Part shown: piece by piece, positions 32,601 to 37,747 of the stretch
Numbering within the stretch: the stretch's first letter is position 1
Layout: each line of letters begins with the position of its first letter
NCBI GenBank assembly: GCA_010014835.2
Contig: JAAAKB020277519.1
Coordinates: forward strand, 1-37,747
Length of the DNA stretch: 37,747 nt
Reading direction: 5' to 3'
DNA from: Apostichopus leukothele
Lineage: Eukaryota; Echinodermata; Holothuroidea; Aspidochirotida; Stichopodidae
Position numbers and translations under genes: made by a program
Notes under the pieces: generated by a model
The model's database searches: none
What the model saw: only the letters and a program-made list of their open reading frames with translations
Told to the model about the DNA's origin: nothing

Positions 32601-32966
32601 ACTTCAGGTGGCAGCAACTTTCGTCTCTTTATTATTCAGCATCCAGGTGAATAGTATGGGTTGCAAGTCACTCATGATGAGTATAAGCGAAATATTCATA
32701 ACTGTTCTCTGTCATTTATTCAGGTCCTGGAGAAAGTTACAGATGGTGCTGTGTTGAAGTTCATGCGGAAGGTGCAAAGTGATGCCGGGTCATACTACAT
32801 CTTCCCCGACAAGGAGCATCCCTTCACGCATCCATTGAGCGATATCATCTGTAGAGTCTGTCCCCCCACACTGAGGAACCATCGTTCTGGAAACCAATAT
32901 GTCTTCGATCCTGAGGATTTGAGAGAAGTCGAGCGATGTGTACAGGGCACCATCTGTATGAAATAG
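27178..32966 (+). CDS. transposase-like RNase H/DDE-type protein with C-terminal add-on exons
   Basis: Exons 27178-29680, 30269-30427, 31107-31277, 31707-31810 and 32724-32966 join in phase (1, 1, 1, 0) to the TAG at 32964-32966, giving 1059 residues. The order is a Lys/Arg/Glu-rich coiled coil (~90-230), a Cys pair motif CLCEYC (426-431), DFAENY (580-585), SDDLNHDYH (629-637), SDGCASQYK (665-673), HGKGASDGESGVVKR (701-715), CFCGPC (803-808), Pro/Ala-rich repeats and a C-terminal domain (GEYVGVQF; VLKFMRKV...YYIFPDKE). This organisation matches a large set of uncharacterised proteins in aquatic invertebrates and fish. Reading D580, D666 and D707 or E709 as a metal-binding DDE/D triad is my inference. 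I see no terminal inverted repeats, so mobile versus domesticated is open. It is more G+C-rich than its surroundings. Confidence 0.75.
29748..30078 (+). mobile_element. tRNA-derived SINE in the first intron of the transposase-like gene
   Basis: A tRNA-like head has an A box (TAGTGGTCTGG, 29761-29771) and a B box (GGTTCGATCCC, 29799-29809) followed by CGAGCGGGG. A ~250-bp body follows with no coding sense. The head does not fold into a complete tRNA. The 3' limit is approximate. Confidence 0.6.
30269..30427 (+). CDS. transposase-like gene, Pro/Ala-rich exon A
   Basis: Acceptor CTTCCACAG at 30268, donor AATGAAG|GTATAT at 30428. It is 159 bp, phase 1 at both ends. It encodes TSLPGPVADGPTRPDSPT through PAPPAVNQAAEVYPATQ and TADSPKIPN. 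It is a near-copy of exon C, and the flanking intron sequence is also copied. Confidence 0.65.
30840..30985 (+). pseudogene. damaged copy (B) of the Pro/Ala-rich exon
   Basis: After an intact acceptor (CCTCTCACAG, 30839), phase 1 reading gives ADVAAVPTEPDFLAAQP, PAPPADNQAAEVYPATQ and then SRGFLHGVFL and a TAG near 30984. The TADSPKIPN end and the AG|GTATAT donor present in copies A and C are missing. It is probably skipped, or it could make a shorter isoform ending here. Confidence 0.55.
31107..31277 (+). CDS. transposase-like gene, Pro/Ala-rich exon C
   Basis: Acceptor GTTCACAG at 31106, donor AATGGAG|GTATAT at 31278. It is 171 bp, phase 1 at both ends. It encodes ADAEASPLPGPNVDEPTRP through PAPLADNQAAEVNPATQ and TADSPKIPN. 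It is four codons longer than copy A at its 5' end. Confidence 0.65.
31707..31810 (+). CDS. transposase-like gene, exon encoding start of C-terminal domain
   Basis: Acceptor GTTTCCTAG at 31706, donor GCCCTT|GTGAGT at 31811. Phase 1 in, phase 0 out. It encodes GDPGARNLAVGEYVGVQFSQ and KMKKGSTMSVVYMAL. The GEYVGVQF...VVYMALV pattern corresponds to the small beta-rich C-terminal domain seen in this protein family. Confidence 0.65.
31853..32237 (+). mobile_element. tRNA-derived SINE with AAAGCGCTATATAAAT tail
   Basis: The tRNA-like head has TAGCTCAGTCGG (A box, 31861-31872) and GAGTTCAAACC (B box, 31897-31907). The body contains CCTTGAGCAAGGTAC and CCACCCAGGTGCTAATTGGG. The 3' end carries AAGCGCTTTGAGAC and AAAGCGCTATATAAAT (32204-32219) and then ATT repeats. 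This tail type is common in marine invertebrate and fish SINEs. It differs from the SINE at 29748. Confidence 0.8.
32724..32966 (+). CDS. transposase-like gene, terminal coding exon
   Basis: Acceptor TTTATTCAG at 32723, phase 0, ending at TAG 32964-32966. It encodes VLEKVTDGAVLKFMRKVQSD and AGSYYIFPDKEHPFTHPLSD, then RVCPPTLRN and a conserved-looking QYVFDPEDLREVERC end. The 'KFMR...Y.FP...D' pattern is typical of the C terminus in this family. Confidence 0.7.
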   Translation, partial: VLEKVTDGAVLKFMRKVQSDAGSYYIFPDKEHPFTHPLSDIICRVCPPTLRNHRSGNQYVFDPEDLREVERCVQGTICMK

Positions 32967-33420
32967 TGGGTGGTGATGGTCACTCGCTCCTGGGTGCCAT
33001 GTTTTGCTCCGCTGCACCACTGGACGCTCATTCCATAATTCCTGCTGGCAATCGATAAAGGAATGTGATAAAGGAATGTTTCATGATGTAAATACGAGTT
33101 GGTTAAAAGGAACCGAAAATTCATTCCCAAAGACATGGTGGTCTTCGTGCCTGACCTTTGCAAGTAATTATGAGGCTGCACAAAATCTGATATCTGGCCA
33201 TGGTTTATTTCTTTGTTGTGTACTGTCCTCATGGATCTGTGGGAGAAATTGACCTTTTTTTCTCATTTATGTGAATGACTGGATGGGCAAGAGAAAGTAC
33301 TATTGACAAGCTCCAGCAAATTTACACTGCAGGCCTGCAATGTAATTTCTAATCGGGGTTCGCATTGTATTACCACATAGAATTTGGGTCGAAAAATGAA
33401 TACAGCAAATATTTTAGGAA
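32967..33420. other. probable 3' UTR start, no further gene
   Basis: No AATAAA follows the stop codon closely. The first clear one noticed downstream is at 35900, so a long 3' UTR reaching through the hairpin array is possible but unproven. Confidence 0.3.
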
Positions 33421-33423
33421 GGT

Positions 33424-33575
33424 CATTTGCATCTTGCCAGTACAGCATTTATTTAGGGAAGGTTATTTGCATCTTGCCAGGGCTCCTCATAAACAGGAGC
33501 CCTCATCTTGCCAGGACTCCTTATACACAGGAGCCTGCATCTTGCCAGGGCCCCTTATACAGTACACAGGAGCCG
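33424..33575 (+). repeat. CATCTTGCCAG tandem repeat with small hairpins
   Basis: TGCATCTTGCCAG or TCATCTTGCCAG occurs four times (about 33428, 33468, 33503, 33537). The last three are followed by GGCTCCT...AGGAGCC-type inverted repeats. The first of these (GGGCTCCT, 7-nt loop, AGGAGCCC at about 33480-33502) is perfect. Confidence 0.7.
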
Positions 33576-33837
33576 TGGGCGATTTTCACTCTGTTAAGTC
33601 TTGAAAGAGCCCTGAAAAATCCAATGATGTGGGAAAACAGTGGAAAATGGAAACCACCCTCAATGATTTGACATGTAAAACCGTTTTGAAGTTTCGTTCA
33701 CTTGAGGAGAAAAGGTTGCTCTGGGGAGTGGAAAAAGAGCCCCTCTAAATGGGAAAGCAAGATTAGCTCTGGAAATGAACAAAACAAATTGAGCCCTGCA
33801 TCTTGCTCTGACCGAAACATGCGAGTCATTTACAGTA

Positions 33838-35455
33838 GGTTATGATTTCTTGCATGGAATAGACACAAAATTCCCTGTCCCCTTCACATGGGGGACTGAT
33901 ATTGGTACTTTAATAATTGAAGTGATATTATATTTGCATGTGACACATTGCATTGTTCTGGCAGATATATTTGTACTATATGTTAGGCAGTTTTGATTCC
34001 TGTTTATTGGAGACGCAATATTTCCATGTCCCCTTTACACGGGGGACCATTATTGGTATTTGATTTCATTGGTATTCTATTAGCGTATTCCAGTGTTATT
34101 AAGTGTGATAAATGATTGATGGAAGGTCCAGCAGATATATGTCCTGGCAGAAACAGATTTGTACTATAGGTTGGGCAATTTTGGTTCCCTATGTAAAGTG
34201 GACACAAACGTGTTCATGTCCCCTTCACACGGGGAACCACTAGTGGTACTGAATCGAATTGGCACACCCCTAGCACATACCACAGTGTTGGGATTATGGT
34301 TCATTAAAGGTTCCAACAGATATTCATCCTGGCAGAAACTACAGTGCACTGTGTGTCACATGTTAGGGAGTTTTAGTTCCCCGTGTAAAGGAGACATGAA
34401 ATATTCATGTCCCCTTTACACAGGGAACCATCATCAGTACTGAGATTGCTTGGTATGCTCTTAAGCAAATGCCAAAGTGTTATTATGTGTGACAAATGAT
34501 TGATAAAAGGTCCAGCAAATATTCGTCCTAGCAGAGACAGATTTGTACTATAGGTTGGGCAGTTTTGGTTCCCTATGTAAAGGGGACGCAAACATGTTCA
34601 TGTCCCCTCCACACGGGGAACTACTAGTGGTATTGAATTGAATTGGCATACTACTAGCACATATCACAGTGTTGGAATTAGTCTCAATTGCTTAATCCAA
34701 GATTTCAGCAGGAATAAGCCCAACAAGAAGGACAATGTACATTATTTGTACAATTTGTTGAGGAATATTGGTTCCCCGTGTAATGGGGACGCAACAGTTT
34801 TCATGTCCCTTTTACACAGGGAACCATGAATGGTACTGAATGAAGTTGGCATTCGACTAGAAAATAGTAATATGTTGGATATTGTGTCTAATGGTTGACC
34901 AAATATTGAGAAGTGATTTCCCTTGCAGGAATAACAATTTGCAGTAGTTTTTACTCTATAGCAGGGACTTCTGGTTCCCTGTGTAAAAGGGACATAACAG
35001 TTTCATGTCCCTCTTACACAGGGAACCAATATTGGTACTGAATTGAGTTGGTATTCCATTAGCATACCACAGTCTTAAAATGTGTGTCTGATAGTTGACC
35101 AAATATTCAAGGGCAATTTACCCTGGCGGAAACGTTCATTTGCAGAAGTTTTCACTATATGGTAGGGAATCATGGTTCCCCGTGTAAAGGGGACGTAACA
35201 GTTTTCATGTCACTTTTACACGGGGATCCAATATTGGTACTGAATTGAGTTGGTATTCCAGTAGCCTATGTCACAGTCTTGAGATGTGTGTCCAATAGTT
35301 GACCAAATAATTCCAGAGAGATGTACCTTGACATAGACAACAATTTGCAGTAGTTTTCACTACAGGGCAGGGAATTATGGTTCCCTGTGTAAAGGGGACA
35401 CAACAGTTTTCATGTCCCTTTTACACGGGGGAACACTCAGAACCAATTTGCTACC
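33838..35455 (+). repeat. tandem array of ~190-205-bp units, each with a 21-bp-stem hairpin
   Basis: Hairpins start at 33995, 34183, 34375, 34567, 34770, 34973, 35174 and 35379, with spacings of 188, 192, 192, 203, 203, 201 and 205. A diverged first unit starts at about 33838. The left arm is GGTTCCCYGTGTAAAGGGGAC-like, the loop is ~12 nt, and the right arm is TCATGTCCC-TTTACAC-GGGGAACC-like. In the 34973 unit the 21-bp arms have a single mismatch. The spacer is also shared (GGTACTGAATTGAATTGGCA; GTTGACCAAATATT in later units). Units after 34770 form a subfamily with longer spacers. Confidence 0.93.
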
Positions 35456-35773
35456 ATTGACCCTCATCTCAGTAGATACCAATTGTCCAAATTATTCTTA
35501 TCATTCTTCATTGCACTCTGTTCACATTTCAACTCAGTTAGCCATGTTTTACAGCCCCTTTTTGTGATATTCTTGAAAAGGATGTTATCATGGTGCTAAA
35601 CTGGGAGTTTTGGGGTTCGCTTGGGTATTGAATAATCCAATTTCTATTCCTATTCCCACAATTGTCCAGGATCATTCCTCATTATGTCATTCAGGTGGTC
35701 AAAGTCAAGTATGAAATTGGTATCAACTTCAACCTGAGCTAGTGTTGCATCATATTGCCACACATTCTATGTC

Positions 35774-35803
35774 AGTTCATGTCCCCTTTTACACGGGGAA
35801 CCT
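35774..35803 (+). repeat. detached half-hairpin of the array
   Basis: AGTTCATGTCCCCTTTTACAC then GGGGAACC is the right arm of the array hairpin, alone, about 320 bp beyond the last unit. No matching left arm precedes it. Confidence 0.75.
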
Positions 35804-37747
35804 GTGTTCAGCATCTGACCATGTTATTGTATTGCCATTTCCAGATGCAACATCATATTCCTTTTTTTTTTCGCAGTGTTGGAGGAGACATGTTTTAGTA
35901 ATAAAAGAGACAACTTTCAAGGAAAAACTGCCTTCCTGAATTTTTGGTCCTCATGTCACACATTGGTACCCACATATAGAGAATGACCCATGTGCGTAAC
36001 ATTCTTCAAGTTTGTACGGCTTCGTTGTCCATTGCTTTCTGGTTATTAAGAGTAAAATCTAATCTTTGGAATCAGTCTTCTGGACAGCCATCTTTTATCA
36101 ATTTCAAAAAGGATACACACATACTGTAGATGTCAGTATATTGACATACAGTTAGTGAGGGTAGAGCAGCTTCCTGCACAGTGCAGTAAACAATATAGTA
36201 ATTTAACAACAGCAGACTGTAGAAATGATATGTGGTCTTAACAATAAGAATGAAGACACTGTTTGGGTTGTATTTATTTGACGGTTGTTTTAGTTTGGAA
36301 GATAGCATTCGATAATCGTTGACATAGAGTTTAACAATAGTGAAAAGGTCGGCAAAGGTTTGGGATTAATAATAATAATTTAGATAATATTTACTCACTA
36401 AATTAAGATTGGTTAGGGATCATGTGAAAATGTCCTTCTCGAAATACTTTGATAACGGCAAACCAACGACTGTTTTAGATTGCACACAAATACAACTTAA
36501 CACCCCTAGTTAATAGTGGAATATTCCGACTGGTGACAAATCTTCTAAAAATAGGGTAGCTGGAAAGAAAATATGAACAAACAAATCACAGATAGTCAAG
36601 CTTGTTCATGTGCACAGACGCTGCTGGGATTAACAGTACATTAGCTGTTACAGTACATCTACTCTAGAGTAATTAGTAACATAGAACTTTGCTGATTGGC
36701 TGGCATACAGTTTGAAACATTTGACCCCATTTGCATTGATCACATACTTTTGAAAATGTTTGCTGATTCCACAAATTAATTGTTTCTGTCAAGCTCGTTT
36801 ACAGGTCTACAGTACTGTAATTACATGTGCCCTTTTAATGAACTTGAATTACCTGATGAGTTACCCATGAATGATTTCCCAACGATATCAGACCCAGGGA
36901 ATCATTTATCCAGTATTGCATTTTAAAGTGCCACGCAACACTGGCAAATTGCTATACAAGTGCAAAGATGCACAGGTATATATGGCAGTTTTTTATACAG
37001 GAACCATAGTACCTGATAAGAGAAAGTCTCACTGCCTTCAAGACGGCTACACAAAGATTGTAAGATAAATTATTCCCCGAAACCAGAAAGCCGCAAAATA
37101 TATTTGGAGATGACATGGCAAAGCACTTATAATGGTAATGCATAATTAAAACTGTGGTAAAACTCATCAACAATTTTTATAGATTATCCCAGATTGATTT
37201 AGAGATATTATGAACAGAAAATGTTGTAAATTCATTTAAACAGTTCTCACTAATTATATGAACTCAGACATCAGTTAATATAGCTTAGGCTCTGGGCTAG
37301 ACTTCCAGTTAACCTCCGTAGACTGACTTGTAGACCTGACAGTTTTTCCTGCATTCTTTGCAGTCTCTGAAGTCATAAACAACAGGTGTCCTTTATGTTA
37401 CCCTCAATTGTTTTGGGTAAACAAGACTTAAAACTGTTTGAACTTTCACAAACATTTATCAAACTGATTTAGCAGCCCAATATGGGAAATCATTTCTATT
37501 ATTGCAGACTGTATACAATAATCATGGGTAGTTATTAAACTTGTCTGGATTATCCTTCAATGTATTATACATTCATGTTACATTAATGTACATCATGTAT
37601 ATTGCAGGGCCTCAGAAAACTGGCAGGGAAGGGGATAAGGAGGAGCCATAGCTCACCTTCCTCACCTTGCTTCCCCCTGCCACCCCCCTCCCCCCCCCAT
37701 TATTTCCAAGCAATGATTTTCACACTAGTTTGTTGCCAACACCAATT
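35804..37747. other. non-coding tail of the window
   Basis: No gene is recognised on either strand. There is an AATAAA at 35900. The right copy of the dispersed direct repeat is at 36042-36097. A C-rich, purine/pyrimidine-biased stretch (37630-37705) with a run of C near 37690 resembles the C-rich tract near position 240. I searched for WASHC4 exon 4 (expected to start with V-NKV-TV-AALC) and did not find it. Confidence 0.4.
36042..36097 (+). repeat. dispersed direct repeat, right copy
   Basis: This partners 24358-24415 in the same orientation. It lies just outside the hairpin array, as the left copy lies just outside the upstream degenerate array. Confidence 0.6.

Noticed and set aside
33838-35455. 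CRISPR-like array
   Set aside because: The period is ~200 bp, spacers are conserved rather than unique, and the genome is eukaryotic; this is a tandem satellite with hairpins.
37610-37675. Possible exon GLRKLAGKGIRRSHS after TATTGCAG
   Set aside because: Short, low-complexity purine-rich sequence with no match to the expected WASHC4 exon 4.

Overview
This is eukaryotic DNA from a marine invertebrate deuterostome. The A+T-rich introns, small exons with GT-AG borders, many minisatellites, tRNA-derived SINEs and abundant TAGGCCTA-type motifs resemble echinoderm genomes, perhaps a sea cucumber or sea star. The lineage is an inference from sequence style. All genes I can support are on the + strand.

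Layout. 1-2645: upstream sequence holding a small inverted-repeat element (1196-1440). 2720-10171 (possibly to 10206): seven coding exons of a whirlin-like scaffold protein, with an N-terminal harmonin-homology domain, PDZ1, PDZ2 and a long basic, Ser/Pro-rich linker. The third PDZ and second harmonin-homology domain of vertebrate whirlin are not visible. 10207-15217: non-coding sequence that probably holds the 3' end of that gene and the promoter of the next. 15218-21209: the first three coding exons of WASHC4 (SWIP, a WASH complex subunit). They align by eye with the first ~75 residues of the vertebrate protein. The rest of WASHC4 lies beyond the window, so everything from 21210 onward is either its third intron or sequence on its 3' side.

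27178-32966: a second complete-looking gene model in the same orientation. A single 2.5-kb G+C-rich exon encodes a coiled-coil N terminus and an RNase H/DDE-like core (DFAENY, SDGCASQYK, HGKGASDGESG). This belongs to a large family of uncharacterised, transposase-like proteins in aquatic animals. It is spliced through phase-1 Pro/Ala-rich exons, two of them clear duplicates plus a third damaged copy, to two exons encoding the family's C-terminal domain. All phases agree and give about 1059 residues.

The most unusual structure surrounds this gene. Downstream (33838-35455, with a detached half at 35774-35803) is a tandem array of ~190-205-bp units, each carrying a ~21-bp-stem hairpin. Upstream (24941-25745) the same TCATGTCCC hairpin-arm motif recurs at ~175-215-bp spacing in the same orientation. 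Outside both lie two copies of a ~57-bp direct repeat (24358-24415 and 36042-36097). Together these suggest an ~11.7-kb composite unit inside the WASHC4 region.

Other notable structures are a ~53-bp tandem repeat that multiplies the WASHC4 exon 2 splice donor four times, a perfect 57-bp palindrome at 23778-23834, and several minisatellites. No rRNA genes, intact tRNA genes, CRISPR arrays or recognisable minus-strand genes were seen.
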